Below, one piece after another: positions 30,314 through 41,567 of a stretch of 64,000 nucleotides of DNA. Each line of letters begins with the position of its first letter. Position 1 is the first letter of the stretch. This DNA is from Gammaproteobacteria bacterium (GTDB lineage Bacteria > Pseudomonadota > Gammaproteobacteria > VBWC01). The stretch is taken from the NCBI GenBank assembly GCA_023266115.1, contig JAHFRU010000005.1, positions 1 through 64,000 of the forward strand, read 5' to 3'. The notes beneath the pieces were generated by a model. The model searched no databases. It saw only the letters and a program-made list of their open reading frames with translations, and had not been told where the DNA came from. The translations under genes and the position numbers were made by a program.

Positions 30314-31855
30314 ATGGCGCTCAATGCATCCGAAATCAGCGATCTGATTAAAAAGCGTATCGACAGCTTCGAGGCAGTCACCGAAGCCCGTACCGAAGGC
30401 ACGGTCGTCAGTGTCACCGACGGTATCGTGCGCGTACACGGTCTGGCCGACGTGATGTCTGGTGAAATGATCGAGTTTCCGGGCAACACCTTCGGCATGG
30501 CGCTAAACCTCGAGCGCGACTCGGTCGGCGCGGTGATCCTGGGTGACTACAAGCATATCAGCGAAGGCGACAGCGCCAAATGCACCGGGCGCATACTTGA
30601 GGTGCCGGTTGGCGAAGGCCTGCTCGGCCGCGTCGTCGACGCGCTTGGCAACCCGATCGACGGCAAGGGCCCGATCACGGCCGCAGGCACATCTCCGATC
30701 GAGAAGGTGGCGCCGGGGGTCATTCAGCGTCAGTCGGTCAGCCAGCCGGTGCAGACCGGGTTGAAGTCTATCGATGCGATGGTGCCGATTGGCCGTGGCC
30801 AGCGTGAGCTGATCATCGGCGATCGTCAGACCGGCAAGACCGCGGTGGCGATTGACGCGATCATCAATCAGAAAGGCACCGGCATTAAATGTATCTATGT
30901 CGCGATCGGCCAGAAGGCGTCGTCGGTGGCGAATGTCGTGCGCAAGCTCGAAGAGCACGGCGCGATGGCACATACCATTGTCGTGGCGGCAAGTGCGTCC
31001 GACTCGCCGGCGATGCAGTTCATCGCGCCGTACGCAGGTTGTTCCATGGGCGAATTCTTCCGTGACCGCGGTGAAGACGCGCTGATCGTTTACGACGATC
31101 TGACCAAGCAGGCCTGGGCGTATCGTCAGGTATCGCTGTTACTGCGCCGTCCACCGGGCCGCGAGGCCTATCCGGGCGATGTGTTCTATCTGCACTCCCG
31201 CCTGCTCGAGCGCGCCGCGCGTATCAATCCTGAGTACGTCGAGAAATTGACCGGCGGCAAGGTGAAAGGTAAAACCGGATCGCTGACCGCGTTGCCGGTC
31301 ATCGAAACACAGGCCGGCGACGTGTCCGCGTTCGTGCCGACGAATGTGATTTCGATTACGGACGGCCAAATATATCTTGAGACCGACCTCTTCAACGCCG
31401 GTATCCGTCCGGCGATCAATGCCGGCCTGTCGGTGTCGCGTGTCGGCGGCGCCGCGCAGACCAAGATCATCAAGAAGCTCGGTGGCGGCGTGCGACTCGA
31501 CCTCGCGCAGTACCGTGAGCTGGCGGCGTTCGCGCAGTTCGCGTCCGACCTGGACGACACCACGCGCAAGCAACTGGAGCGCGGCCAGCGCGTTACCGAG
31601 TTGATGAAACAGAAGCAGTATCAGCCGCTGTCGGTGGCCGAGCAGGCGGTATCGCTGTTCGCGGCCAGTCAGGGCTTTCTCGATGACGTCGAACTGAGCA
31701 AGATCGTTGATTTCGAACATGCGCTGCACAGCTACATGAAATCGTCACACGGCGCATTGCTCGACTTGATCAACCAGAGCGGTGATTACAACGACGACAT
31801 CGCCAAGAAATTGCGTGGCGCGATCGAAGGCTTCAAGAAGAGCCACGTCTGGTAA
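30314..31855 (+). CDS. atpA: ATP synthase F1 subunit alpha
   Basis: Non-catalytic nucleotide-binding subunit of the F1 hexamer. The 513 residues equal the E. coli length. Walker A is [15 protein letters not shown], and the segment [17 protein letters not shown] carries the conserved arginine of the alpha/beta signature. A ribosome-binding site (GAGGAATCG) lies just upstream. Confidence 0.98.
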   Translation: MALNASEISDLIKKRIDSFEAVTEARTEGTVVSVTDGIVRVHGLADVMSGEMIEFPGNTFGMALNLERDSVGAVILGDYKHISEGDSAKCTGRILEVPVGEGLLGRVVDALGNPIDGKGPITAAGTSPIEKVAPGVIQRQSVSQPVQTGLKSIDAMVPIGRGQRELIIGDRQTGKTAVAIDAIINQKGTGIKCIYVAIGQKASSVANVVRKLEEHGAMAHTIVVAASASDSPAMQFIAPYAGCSMGEFFRDRGEDALIVYDDLTKQAWAYRQVSLLLRRPPGREAYPGDVFYLHSRLLERAARINPEYVEKLTGGKVKGKTGSLTALPVIETQAGDVSAFVPTNVISITDGQIYLETDLFNAGIRPAINAGLSVSRVGGAAQTKIIKKLGGGVRLDLAQYRELAAFAQFASDLDDTTRKQLERGQRVTELMKQKQYQPLSVAEQAVSLFAASQGFLDDVELSKIVDFEHALHSYMKSSHGALLDLINQSGDYNDDIAKKLRGAIEGFKKSHVW

Positions 31856-31869
31856 CGCAGGGTTAACGC

Positions 31870-32736
31870 ATGGCCGTCGGCAAAGAGATACGCACCAAGA
31901 TCAAGAGTATCAAGAATACTCAGAAGATCACGCGGGCGATGGAAATGGTTGCAGCGAGCAAGATGCGCAAGGCGCAGGATCGCATGGCGGCATCGCGGCC
32001 CTATGCCGACAAGATGCGCGCCGTGATCAGTCATCTGGCCCACGCGCATCCGGAGTACAAGCATCCGTACCTGCTGGAACGCGCCGAGGTCAAGCGCGTT
32101 GGCTTCATCGTCATCTCGTCCGATCGCGGCCTGTGCGGCGGCCTGAATACCAATATGCTTCGTGCGCTGCTCGGCGAAATGCGGCAGCTGCACAAGAACA
32201 AGGTGGAGATCGACCTGTGCACGATCGGCAAGAAGGCGCACGTCTTTTTCAAGCGGCTCGGTGGCAATCTCGTCGGCCAGGTGGATCATCTCGGTGACGC
32301 GCCGCAGCTCAGCGCTCTGATCGGCACGGTCAAGATCATGCTCGACGCCTACAGCGAAGGGCGCATCGACCGGCTGCACGTCGTCTACAACGAATTCGTT
32401 AACACGATGACGCAGAAGGCGCACATTGATCAGCTGATCCCGATCGAGGCCGGCGAGCTCGACGCGCAGTTGAAGCATCACTGGGATTATCTGTACGAGC
32501 CTGAGGCGAAAGCGGTGCTCGACGGCCTGATGATGCGCTATATCGAATCGCTGGTATACCAGGGCGTCGTCGAGAATATTGCCTGCGAGCAGGCGGCGCG
32601 CATGGTCGCGATGAAGTCCGCGTCCGATAACGCCGGTGACCTGATCGGCGAATTGCAGCTGGTTTACAACAAGGCGCGGCAGGCGGCGATTACACAGGAG
32701 ATATCGGAAATCGTCGGCGGCGCCGCCGCCGTGTAG
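31870..32736 (+). CDS. atpG: ATP synthase F1 subunit gamma
   Basis: Central rotor shaft, 288 residues. The N-terminal helix ([31 protein letters not shown]) and the C-terminal signature [12 protein letters not shown] are both present. It follows atpA by 14 bases. The 77 bases before atpD form the longest spacer within the F1 part of the operon. Confidence 0.98.
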   Translation: MAVGKEIRTKIKSIKNTQKITRAMEMVAASKMRKAQDRMAASRPYADKMRAVISHLAHAHPEYKHPYLLERAEVKRVGFIVISSDRGLCGGLNTNMLRALLGEMRQLHKNKVEIDLCTIGKKAHVFFKRLGGNLVGQVDHLGDAPQLSALIGTVKIMLDAYSEGRIDRLHVVYNEFVNTMTQKAHIDQLIPIEAGELDAQLKHHWDYLYEPEAKAVLDGLMMRYIESLVYQGVVENIACEQAARMVAMKSASDNAGDLIGELQLVYNKARQAAITQEISEIVGGAAAV

Positions 32737-32765
32737 TGTTGGTAGGTTACGGGGCAAGCGGGTAG

Positions 32766-34190
<1,425 letters not shown>

Positions 34191-34211
34191 GTCACCAGCG
34201 GGAGAAATACC

Positions 34212-34637
34212 ATGGCCTTTACCATGCATGTCGATATCGTCAGCGCCGAGGAAGCCATTTTCTCCGGCAAGGCACGCATGGTATTTGCGCCGGCGGTCAT
34301 GGGCGAGGTCGGCATTCTGCCCCGACATGCGCCGTTACTGACGCAGCTCCGCCCCGGTGAGGTGCGCGTGCAGACCGAGGATGGCACGGAGGATTTCTTC
34401 TACGTCTCCGGCGGCATGCTCGAGGTGCAGCCCTATACCGTGACCGTGCTGGCCGATACCGCGGTGCGCGCCAAGGATATCGACGAGGCCGCGGCAATCG
34501 AGGCCAAGCAGCGTGCCGAACAGGCGCTCAAGGACCGCAAATCGGATATCGACTACGCCAAGGCGCAGGCCGAGCTGATCGAGGCCTCAGCGCGCTTGCA
34601 AGCCATCCAGCATCTGCGCAAGAAGACTGGTCGCTAG
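34212..34637 (+). CDS. atpC: ATP synthase F1 subunit epsilon
   Basis: Rotor subunit and ATPase inhibitor, 141 residues. An N-terminal beta sandwich ([39 protein letters not shown]) is followed by a C-terminal helical pair rich in Ala/Glu/Lys. Last gene of the operon. The 207 bases before glmU show no strong terminator, so some read-through into glmUS is possible. Confidence 0.97.
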   Translation: MAFTMHVDIVSAEEAIFSGKARMVFAPAVMGEVGILPRHAPLLTQLRPGEVRVQTEDGTEDFFYVSGGMLEVQPYTVTVLADTAVRAKDIDEAAAIEAKQRAEQALKDRKSDIDYAKAQAELIEASARLQAIQHLRKKTGR

Positions 34638-34844
34638 GCGGCTGTGTGATGATATTTCCGGTCCATTGCGTCGTCGCTGCCATCGCGCTGGCGCGGGAAT
34701 GACCGCTCGGGAATTCATCGGCTCTTTTCTGCCCGATCACCGCGTCGTTACTGCGCCTCGCTCCTGCCCATCCATCGGTGCAGACATCTGCTGTACGGCG
34801 CTATCCGGCTTGAATCCTGACGGGCGAAATCCGACACTACACCA

Positions 34845-36233
34845 ATGACCATCAGCGTTGTCATACTCGCCGCCGGCGAAGGCAAGCGCATGCGCTCGCG
34901 GTTGCCGAAGGTACTGCACGACATCGGCGGCCAGCCGCTGCTCGCGCATGCGATCGCGACCGCCAGGCAACTCAGCGACGCCCGCATCCACGTCGTTTAC
35001 GGCCACGGCGGCGATCAGGTCATCGCCAGGTTGAATGGCCTGTTGCCACCGGATACTGCGCGGTGGGTCAAGCAGGAGCAGCAGCATGGTACCGGCCATG
35101 CGGTGGCGCAGGCCTTGCCCGGCATCGATGAGTCCAGCACGGTACTGGTGCTTTACGGGGATGCGCCGCTGATTTCCGCTGAAACCTTGCGGCGCCTGGT
35201 CGCCGCCAGCGCCGACGGCGCGCTGGCACTGATGACCGTCGAGCTGGATAATCCCGCCGGTTACGGCCGCATCGTACGCGACAAGGCCCATGCCGTAACG
35301 CGCATCGTCGAGGAAAAAGACGCGAACGATAGTCAGCGTGCGATCCGTGAAATCAATACCGGGTTTCTGGCGGTGCGCGCCGGCCAGTTGCGTCAGTGGG
35401 TCGAACGGCTGGACAATAGCAACGCGCAACGTGAGTTCTATCTGACTGACGTCATCGCCATGGCCGTGCGGGATGGCGTGACGATACGCACGGTGTCGCC
35501 CGCCTCGCCCTTCGAGGTGCTGGGCGTCAACGACAAGGCGCAACTGGCGTTACTCGAGAGGTACTACCAGAAGATGCGTGCAGAAGACCTGCTAAAAAAC
35601 GGTGTGACGCTGCGTGACCCGGCGCGATTCGATTTGCGCGGCGAGCTAACGCACGGCACGGATGTCACCATCGATGTGAACGTCATCATCGAGGGCACAG
35701 CGCGGCTCGGTAGCCGCGTGACGATCGGCCCCAACGTGTTGCTGATCAATGTCGAGATCGGCGACGACGTCGAGATCCTGGCTAACTGCGTGATCGAGGA
35801 CGCGGTGATCGGCGCGGGCTGCCGCATCGGCCCGTTCGCGCGCGTCCGGCCGCAGACCCGGCTGGCCGACAACGTTCACGTCGGCAACTTCGTCGAGATC
35901 AAGAAATCCACGGTTGCCGCGGGTTCGAAGATCAATCACCTGAGCTATATTGGCGACAGCACGGTAGGCGCTCGCGTTAACATCGGTGCGGGCACTATCA
36001 CCTGCAATTACGACGGCGCGAACAAATACGAAACGATCATCGGCGACGACGTATTTGTCGGCTCCGACAGTCAACTGGTGGCGCCGGTGCGCATCGGTGA
36101 CGGTGCGACGATCGGCGCAGGCTCGACCATCACACGCGACGCGCCCGCCGGCGAACTGACGCTGAGCCGCGCGCCGCAGCAGACCCATCCCGGCTGGAAA
36201 AAGCCGGTCAAGAAACGACGCGTGGAGGAATAA
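34845..36233 (+). CDS. glmU: Bifunctional UDP-GlcNAc pyrophosphorylase / GlcN-1-P acetyltransferase
   Basis: Makes UDP-N-acetylglucosamine for peptidoglycan and lipopolysaccharide. The uridyltransferase half (residues 1 to about 230) has LAAGEGKRMRSRLPKVLH and GDAPLIS. The acetyltransferase half is a left-handed beta helix of hexapeptide repeats (HVGNFVEIKKSTVAAGSK, IGAGTITCNYDGANK). The 462 residues match the family. glmS starts 4 bases after its stop, so the two hexosamine genes form one unit, as in E. coli. Confidence 0.98.
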   Translation: MTISVVILAAGEGKRMRSRLPKVLHDIGGQPLLAHAIATARQLSDARIHVVYGHGGDQVIARLNGLLPPDTARWVKQEQQHGTGHAVAQALPGIDESSTVLVLYGDAPLISAETLRRLVAASADGALALMTVELDNPAGYGRIVRDKAHAVTRIVEEKDANDSQRAIREINTGFLAVRAGQLRQWVERLDNSNAQREFYLTDVIAMAVRDGVTIRTVSPASPFEVLGVNDKAQLALLERYYQKMRAEDLLKNGVTLRDPARFDLRGELTHGTDVTIDVNVIIEGTARLGSRVTIGPNVLLINVEIGDDVEILANCVIEDAVIGAGCRIGPFARVRPQTRLADNVHVGNFVEIKKSTVAAGSKINHLSYIGDSTVGARVNIGAGTITCNYDGANKYETIIGDDVFVGSDSQLVAPVRIGDGATIGAGSTITRDAPAGELTLSRAPQQTHPGWKKPVKKRRVEE

Positions 36234-36237
36234 CGGT

Positions 36238-38070
36238 ATGTGCGGCATTGTTGGCGGCGCGGCCTCCCGCGATCTGGTCCCGATCCTGATCGAAGGACTG
36301 AAGCGGCTGGAATATCGCGGTTATGACTCTGCCGGGCTGGTCGTCATGAACGACGCCGACGAGCTGACCCGTGCGCGCGTGGTCGGCAAGGTCGTGGAAC
36401 TCGAAAACAATATCCGGCACAAGCCACTGCACGGGCACGCCGGTATCGCACATACCCGCTGGGCGACGCACGGCAAACCCACGGAAAAAAATGCGCATCC
36501 GCATATCTGCCGTCATACGGTCGCCGTGGTACACAACGGCATCATCGAAAATCACGAGGCGCTGCGCGCGCAGCAGAAAACAGCCGGCTACGAATTCACC
36601 TCCGAAACCGATACCGAGGTTGTCGCCCATCAGATTTACGATTATCACGTCAAGGGTGCGACGCTGCTCGATGCCGTCACGTCCGCGGTGGGTGATTTCG
36701 ACGGGGCTTACGCGTTGGGTGTGGTCAGCAACAAGGAACCCGGGCGTTTGGTCGCGACACGGCGCGGCAGCCCGCTGGTGGTCGGTATCGGTATTGGCGA
36801 ATACTTTATCGCCTCCGATGTCGCGGCGCTGCTGCCGGTAACGCAGCGCTTTATTTTTCTTGAAGAAGGCGACGTCGCGGACATCACCAAGGACACGCTG
36901 GATATCTATGATGCCGCGGGCAACGCGGTCACCCGGCCGGAAAAGCTCAGCGAATTGACGGCGGATTCGGTCGAGCGCGGCGAATACCGCCACTACATGG
37001 CCAAGGAAATATTCGAGCAGGCGCGCGCGGTAGCACAAACTCTTGAGGGTCGCATCAGCGGGCACCGCGTCCTCGAAGGGGCGTTCGGGCCGCTGGCCGC
37101 AGAAGTGTTCGACGTGGTCAGGCGCGTGCAGATCATCGCCTGCGGTACCAGTTACCATGCCGGCCTCGTTGCCAAATACTGGTTCGAGGCGCTCGCCGGC
37201 ATTCCATGCAACGTCGAGGTCGCCAGCGAGTTCCGTTACCGGCATCCGGTATTGCAGCCGCGCAGCCTGTTCGTGACGATCTCGCAGTCCGGCGAGACCG
37301 CCGATACGCTCGCCGCGTTGCGCGACGCCAAGCGCCGCGGCATCGGCCATTCGCTGGCGATCTGCAACGCACCGGAGAGTTCGTTGGTGCGGGAATCCGA
37401 CGTGGTGTTGATGACGCGCGCGGGCCCGGAGATCGGCGTCGCATCGACCAAGGCATTCACGACGCAGCTTGTGGCGTTGATGTTGCTGGTTATCGTGCTC
37501 GGCCGGCGTCATCGTATTACCGAAGAAATCGAGGCATCGCTCGTCAAGCAGCTCGAAAGCCTGCCGCGCAAGATTGATGAGGTGCTGCAACTCGATGGCT
37601 CGATCGCCGAACTTGCGCAGCAGTTCGCTGATAAGGACCATGCGCTGTTTCTTGGTCGCGGCGCGCACTATCCGATCGCGATGGAAGGGGCGCTGAAGCT
37701 GAAGGAGATTTCATACATACACGCCGAGGCCTACCCGGCCGGTGAACTCAAGCACGGCCCGCTCGCACTGGTCGACGCCGACATGCCGGTGATCACCGTT
37801 GCGCCGGATAATGCGTTGCTGGAAAAACTAAAATCGAACATGCAGGAAGTGCGCGCGCGCGGCGGCCAGTTGATCGTGTTCGCCGATTCCGCGACCGATG
37901 TACGGGCTGGCCCGGGCGTGCAGGTATTGAACGTCGCGCCGACCGAGGACGAGATCTCGCCAATCATCTTCACCATCCCGCTGCAACTGCTCGCCTACCA
38001 CGTCGCCGTCTTCAAGGGCACCGACGTCGATCAGCCACGCAACCTCGCCAAGTCGGTGACCGTGGAATAA
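36238..38070 (+). CDS. glmS: Glutamine-fructose-6-phosphate aminotransferase
   Basis: Converts fructose 6-phosphate and glutamine to glucosamine 6-phosphate. The 610 residues comprise an N-terminal glutamine amidotransferase domain, starting with the catalytic cysteine (MCGIVGG) and containing HTRWATHG, and two SIS sugar-binding domains (SQSGETADTLAALR; the second near GRGAHYPIAMEGALKLKE). The C-terminal LAKSVTVE ends as in homologues. No glmS ribozyme is expected in this lineage, and none is possible in the 4-base gap to glmU. Confidence 0.98.
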   Translation: MCGIVGGAASRDLVPILIEGLKRLEYRGYDSAGLVVMNDADELTRARVVGKVVELENNIRHKPLHGHAGIAHTRWATHGKPTEKNAHPHICRHTVAVVHNGIIENHEALRAQQKTAGYEFTSETDTEVVAHQIYDYHVKGATLLDAVTSAVGDFDGAYALGVVSNKEPGRLVATRRGSPLVVGIGIGEYFIASDVAALLPVTQRFIFLEEGDVADITKDTLDIYDAAGNAVTRPEKLSELTADSVERGEYRHYMAKEIFEQARAVAQTLEGRISGHRVLEGAFGPLAAEVFDVVRRVQIIACGTSYHAGLVAKYWFEALAGIPCNVEVASEFRYRHPVLQPRSLFVTISQSGETADTLAALRDAKRRGIGHSLAICNAPESSLVRESDVVLMTRAGPEIGVASTKAFTTQLVALMLLVIVLGRRHRITEEIEASLVKQLESLPRKIDEVLQLDGSIAELAQQFADKDHALFLGRGAHYPIAMEGALKLKEISYIHAEAYPAGELKHGPLALVDADMPVITVAPDNALLEKLKSNMQEVRARGGQLIVFADSATDVRAGPGVQVLNVAPTEDEISPIIFTIPLQLLAYHVAVFKGTDVDQPRNLAKSVTVE

Positions 38071-38394
38071 GCCGCCGTCATTAGGAAACAAAGTTTGTGC
38101 GGGGGAAATAAAGTTCTTACCTGAGCCGGACCGCTCACATAGCGACGGGAACCTGGTCCCTGCTTCAATGGCATTTTCTTCCCGCCGACCGCAGTCTTGC
38201 CTCGCGGTCACCCAGGTTTATTATTGGGGAGGTTTACTTCAGTCGCGTGCAAGCCCCGATCCGCTGTGGTGCTGAACGGCTGCGTCCGACCCTGAGTAGA
38301 CGTTCGGCCACCCAGGGCATTCAGTCAGCCATCGGTCCGTATATGCTAATAGGGATATACGGACCGGAAAATATTAACGTATTGATTGGCCATT
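38071..38394. other. Gene-free spacer downstream of glmS, with one hairpin
   Basis: No coding frame with a credible start or family match was seen. One clear structure is an inverted repeat of 12-base arms, CGGTCCGTATAT at 38333-38344 and its complement at 38355-38366, with a 10-base loop. It is not followed by a T run and may belong to the insertion-sequence debris that follows. Confidence 0.5.
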
Positions 38395-38519
38395 CTTTGT
38401 TGGGTCGACGCTCCCCTTCTTGAGTAGACTTGGATATAGAGTCCAATCCCTAACCAGAAGGAGATTGGACATGAAGAATGCGGTTTTCAGAAGAGCAGAT
38501 CAGGCTCGCAAAGAGTAAG
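38395..38519 (+). mobile_element. IS3-family left-end remnant
   Basis: A ribosome-binding site (AGAAGGAGATTGG) leads to ATGAAGAATG. One frame shift later, from 38481, the sequence reads RFSEEQIRLAKSK, the N-terminus of IS3-family OrfA transposases (commonly KRFSEEQI). Only about 15 codons survive before the greB start. The upstream segment beginning near TGGGTCGACGCTCCCC may be the terminal inverted repeat, but no right end is seen. The short frame 38471-38518 (15 residues) is just the frameshifted start. The element is dead. Confidence 0.55.
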
Positions 38520-38521
38520 CG

Positions 38522-39025
38522 ATGTCACGTTATCGCCCACTACAAGCTAAGTCATCCCCCTATATAACACCCGCCGGCTACACGATGCTGGATGACGAGC
38601 TAAAGGCACTGTGGAAGCGTCGCCAGCATATCGTGCCGGCGCTCTCTACGGCAGCGGCGGAAGGAGATCGTTCCGAAAATGCCGAGTATATTTATCGTAA
38701 AAAAGAACTGCGCGAGATCGACTGCCGTATCCGTTACCTCCAGAAACGACTGCCTGACCTCACGGTCGTGCACGACACGCCAAAAGACCAGGGCCATATC
38801 TACTTCGGCGCATGGGTCGCGCTTGAAGATGAAAGTGGCACTGAGGTCACCTATCGTATCGTTGGTGCCGACGAGACCGATGCCCGACAGGGCTTTATCA
38901 GTATCGACTCACCGATGACGAGGGCGCTGTTTAAAAAGGCGGTCGATGATGAAGCGCGGGTACAAACACCCGACGGTGAACGGCGCTTGCTCGTGCGCAA
39001 TATACGCTACACGGCGGGGCAGTGA
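38522..39025 (+). CDS. greB: Transcript cleavage factor GreB
   Basis: Rescues backtracked RNA polymerase by stimulating cleavage of the nascent RNA. The 167-residue protein matches GreB rather than GreA. The coiled-coil tip has GDRSENAEY with the two acidic residues that hold Mg2+, followed by KKELREIDCRIRYL. The C-terminal domain has FGAWVALEDE, YRIVGADE and ISIDSPMTRALFKK. The ATG follows an IS3 remnant by two bases, so the native promoter and ribosome-binding site were probably replaced or are supplied by the remnant. The gene itself appears intact. Confidence 0.93.
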   Translation: MSRYRPLQAKSSPYITPAGYTMLDDELKALWKRRQHIVPALSTAAAEGDRSENAEYIYRKKELREIDCRIRYLQKRLPDLTVVHDTPKDQGHIYFGAWVALEDESGTEVTYRIVGADETDARQGFISIDSPMTRALFKKAVDDEARVQTPDGERRLLVRNIRYTAGQ

Positions 39026-39427
39026 ATTCGTGGCCACACGTACCACCCCTGCTGACCACGGTCTAAAACCATGGAAGTCGTCAGCCATATATATAGAGTA
39101 GCGACAAATGGGGCAACGGCCAACCGGCCGATAACGACCCATTTTCTCAATCTGACATAACAATGATTGATGACCTCCATGTATTGTAAGCAGCGGCATA
39201 ACAAGCCTTTCGAGCCGACGCTGTACATCCCCCGTTTTAGTAGGTACGTTGCTTTCGTATGCGACATAAGCCACGGAAGGTTCAGGTCTCCGATTAGCGC
39301 CGCGATGCAAATGTCCATGGCCTGTGCAAGCGCCCTGCGCTTCACTAGTGGCTAACCAACCAAGTATGGAATTGTTCCGTCACGCGCTTTACCTCCGACC
39401 TTTACCCGAATGTAAAAGGAAGCAATC
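39026..39427. other. Gene-free 400-base spacer between greB and bcp
   Basis: Frames of up to about 130 codons exist on the minus strand, but they overlap greB, lack ribosome-binding sites and match nothing I know. A segment at 39196-39221 (GCATAACAAGCC followed by GAGCCGACGC) resembles the left half of an integron attC site. A matching right half is not evident. Otherwise I see nothing. Confidence 0.4.
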
Positions 39428-39901
39428 ATGTTAAAGAAAAATGATACCGCACCGGCATTCAACGCAGTGGATCAGGACGATAAGCCAATCCGCCTCGCGG
39501 ATTTCCGGAGCCGCAAGAACGTGGTGCTGTATTTTTACCCGAAGGACGATACGCCTGGCTGTACCATAGAGGCAAAGCAGTTTACCGATCTGGCCGGTGA
39601 ATTTGCGAAATACGACGCGGTGGTGATCGGTGTCAGCAAGGATTCCTGCGACAGTCACCGCGCATTCATAAAGAAATATGGCCTAAACGTCACACTGATC
39701 TCGGACACGGATGGCCGGGTTTGTAGCAGCTACGGCGTCTGGCAGGAAAAAGAAAAGGACGGCGTGAAGAAGATGGGGATTGTTCGGTCGACCTTCATCG
39801 TCGACAGAAATGGTGTTCTGCAAGAGGCTTTATACGGCGTTGCGCCGGACGGCCACGCGCAGGCGATGCTGGCGACAGCAAAGAAACTGCAAAGGCTGTG
39901 A
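39428..39901 (+). CDS. bcp: Thioredoxin-dependent peroxiredoxin, BCP/PrxQ type
   Basis: Reduces hydroperoxides using a peroxidatic cysteine. The 157-residue protein has the thioredoxin-like fold with YFYPKDDTPGCTIEA, in which Cys45 is peroxidatic. The usual resolving cysteine five residues later is replaced by lysine (position 50). Other cysteines are at 74 and 99, so it is either a 1-Cys enzyme or uses an alternative partner. A ribosome-binding site (AAAAGGAAGC) precedes the ATG. Confidence 0.94.
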   Translation: MLKKNDTAPAFNAVDQDDKPIRLADFRSRKNVVLYFYPKDDTPGCTIEAKQFTDLAGEFAKYDAVVIGVSKDSCDSHRAFIKKYGLNVTLISDTDGRVCSSYGVWQEKEKDGVKKMGIVRSTFIVDRNGVLQEALYGVAPDGHAQAMLATAKKLQRL

Positions 39902-39971
39902 AGCAGCCATTATGTTCGCACCTGACCATGGCCACAGTCAGGCGCGCCACAATTTTGCGACAATATCCCTG

Positions 39972-40529
39972 TTACCACGTCCAGTTGCCGTGTCCGGGAA
40001 TGTTTACGGTGTCATCGTCAAAGTTGTTTTTATCGGCCTGTTGGTGGCATTTGTCGCAATAGCTCAATGATTTCACCTTGTCGTTCTTCTTGATGAGGTC
40101 TTCCGGTATCTCGTTGTGTTTGCGCTTGATGTACGGTACCTCGATGATGCGCAGCGGCGCTTCACCGGGTTTCAGCGACGCCATGATTTTTTTCGAGCGC
40201 TTGTAATTCGATTTGTCCGCGGAGTTAGCGACCAGGAAGTCGAGAATGGCCAGACGATTGTTGTCCGATAACTCCGCGTTCTCGCCAAAATGGTCCTCAA
40301 GTGCCTTGGCGTCGAGCAGCTTGCGCCACGACTGTTCCGGCAGCAGGCCCGGTTGATAAAGGAAGTGACACTCGCCACAGCCCTTGCGATAGGTTTCGCT
40401 GGCAACCGGCGCGACCTCTTTCTTCCGCTCCAGCGAACGAGCATCGGTAAAAAAGCTGTCGGCGTGGACGGGCAATATCGCGCCGGCGACCACCGTCAGG
40501 GATAAAAATACTGCTCTGGATTTCTTCAT
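39972..40529 (-). CDS. Dihaem cytochrome c (DHC type)
   Basis: Periplasmic electron carrier of 185 residues with a signal peptide (cleavage near VHA-DS) and two c-type haem motifs: CGECH at residues 51-55 and CDKCH at 158-162. Architecture and neighbours match the dihaem cytochrome (DHC) known from Rhodobacter and Shewanella, which passes electrons to the SHP haem protein encoded next to it. It is the last gene of a four-gene minus-strand cluster, 18 bases behind the SHP gene. The physiological acceptor is unknown. Confidence 0.9.
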   Translation of the reverse strand: MKKSRAVFLSLTVVAGAILPVHADSFFTDARSLERKKEVAPVASETYRKGCGECHFLYQPGLLPEQSWRKLLDAKALEDHFGENAELSDNNRLAILDFLVANSADKSNYKRSKKIMASLKPGEAPLRIIEVPYIKRKHNEIPEDLIKKNDKVKSLSYCDKCHQQADKNNFDDDTVNIPGHGNWTW

Positions 40530-40547
40530 GATGTCCTCTCGTAATGA

Positions 40548-40940
40548 CTACAGCGCCGACAGATACTTGAGAAGATCGACTTTCTCCTGATCTGTACATT
40601 CGCGTCCGTAGGTCCATTTGCAATTCCGTGTGAACCATTTTTCGATCTTCTCGAGATCGGTGAAGCGCTCCTTGTTGGCAGACGGCGCCAGCGGATCGAT
40701 CACCTTGCCGGTCTTGACATGTTTACCCGGCTTGGTAAGGTCTTGGCCGTGGCAGGTCATGCAATCGCGTTCCTTGCCATCTTCACCGGTATTCTTCTGG
40801 TGCCACAGCTCGTCGCCATGTTTGGGATTTAACGCCAGCGTTCCGTGCGGGTTGTAATGTGCAATCGCCTCGTCAACGGTGACCGACCATGCGGGTTGCG
40901 CGACAGCCATGGAGGCGACTAACCATAGATACCTTCTCAT
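40548..40940 (-). CDS. SHP-like monohaem cytochrome c (DUF1924)
   Basis: Exported 130-residue protein with a signal peptide (RRYLWLVASMAVAQPAWS) and one haem motif, CMTCH at residues 60-64. The C-terminal half (FTDLEKIEKWFTRNCKWTYGREC) is characteristic of DUF1924, the family of the sphaeroides haem protein (SHP), an oxygen-binding cytochrome with a dissociable asparagine ligand. I start at the ATG at 40940; the frame opens nine codons earlier without a signal-peptide rationale. It lies between a dihaem cytochrome and two membrane proteins. Confidence 0.88.
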   Translation of the reverse strand: MRRYLWLVASMAVAQPAWSVTVDEAIAHYNPHGTLALNPKHGDELWHQKNTGEDGKERDCMTCHGQDLTKPGKHVKTGKVIDPLAPSANKERFTDLEKIEKWFTRNCKWTYGRECTDQEKVDLLKYLSAL

Positions 40941-40960
40941 AAAGCTACCTCTACCGCTTA

Positions 40961-41518
40961 TTACCATGTCATCTTGATGCCGACCAGCATGCCGATCGCG
41001 CTTGCCGCACCGACACCGCCGTGAGGGTCCGGCGCCTTGCTGACGGCATAGAGAAACCCGAGCGTGCCCAGTGTGGTCAGCAACATATGGATGTTGTCCG
41101 GATTCCTGAAACCTTCGCTCAGATCAAGATCCTCCCAGTGAAAAGTCAGTCCAGTGGCGACCGCGCCAACACCCAGCGCTGCGGCAGTCCTGCCGAGTAG
41201 TTCATGTGCGCCATTCTCTTGCTTGGGTGCCAGCAGTGTCAGCGCCGCCGCGCCTATCGAACCGATACCGAGATACTTGTGCAGCTTGTTTGCAGTGAAC
41301 CAGCGTTCCTCGAACAGCGGCTTGTCATCTTCCGATTCTTTGTCGTGACGTGCGTCGGGTGTTTCGTCAGAGGTGTCGTCCACGGCCGCAAGCTGGAAAC
41401 GATCGCCATACAATGTCGCGTAATTGACTCCAGTGATTGCCGTGTCAGCGGTATTGTCCGCCCGGACCGGGGCGTTGATGATCAAGGCGATCATTGGTAA
41501 CAGCAAATATCTCAACAT
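40961..41518 (-). CDS. Membrane protein of the SHP/DHC cluster, possible haem-binding protein
   Basis: I do not recognise a named family for this 185-residue protein. It has a signal-like N-terminus (MLRYLLLPMIALIINAPVRA), an acidic periplasmic stretch (about 40-70), then three to four hydrophobic segments. Histidines lie near the membrane edges (NKLHKYLGIGS, AHELLGRT, FHWEDLD, IHMLLTTLG), a layout that would allow haem b binding. It is placed between cytochrome b561 and the SHP gene on the same strand, which suggests a part in the same electron-transfer chain. Confidence 0.7.
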   Translation of the reverse strand: MLRYLLLPMIALIINAPVRADNTADTAITGVNYATLYGDRFQLAAVDDTSDETPDARHDKESEDDKPLFEERWFTANKLHKYLGIGSIGAAALTLLAPKQENGAHELLGRTAAALGVGAVATGLTFHWEDLDLSEGFRNPDNIHMLLTTLGTLGFLYAVSKAPDPHGGVGAASAIGMLVGIKMTW

Positions 41519-41567
41519 GGTTTCGTCCCGTAGTTCATTTAGGGAGGCCCTGATTTATTCCGATATT

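Noticed and set aside
36208-37668. 486-codon open frame antisense to glmS
   Set aside because: It lies entirely opposite a clear glmS gene, is rich in Arg/Gln/His as antisense frames of high-GC genes are, and has no ribosome-binding site or family match.
39007-39345. 112-codon minus-strand frame between greB and bcp
   Set aside because: It overlaps the greB 3' end, has no ribosome-binding site and matches no family I know.
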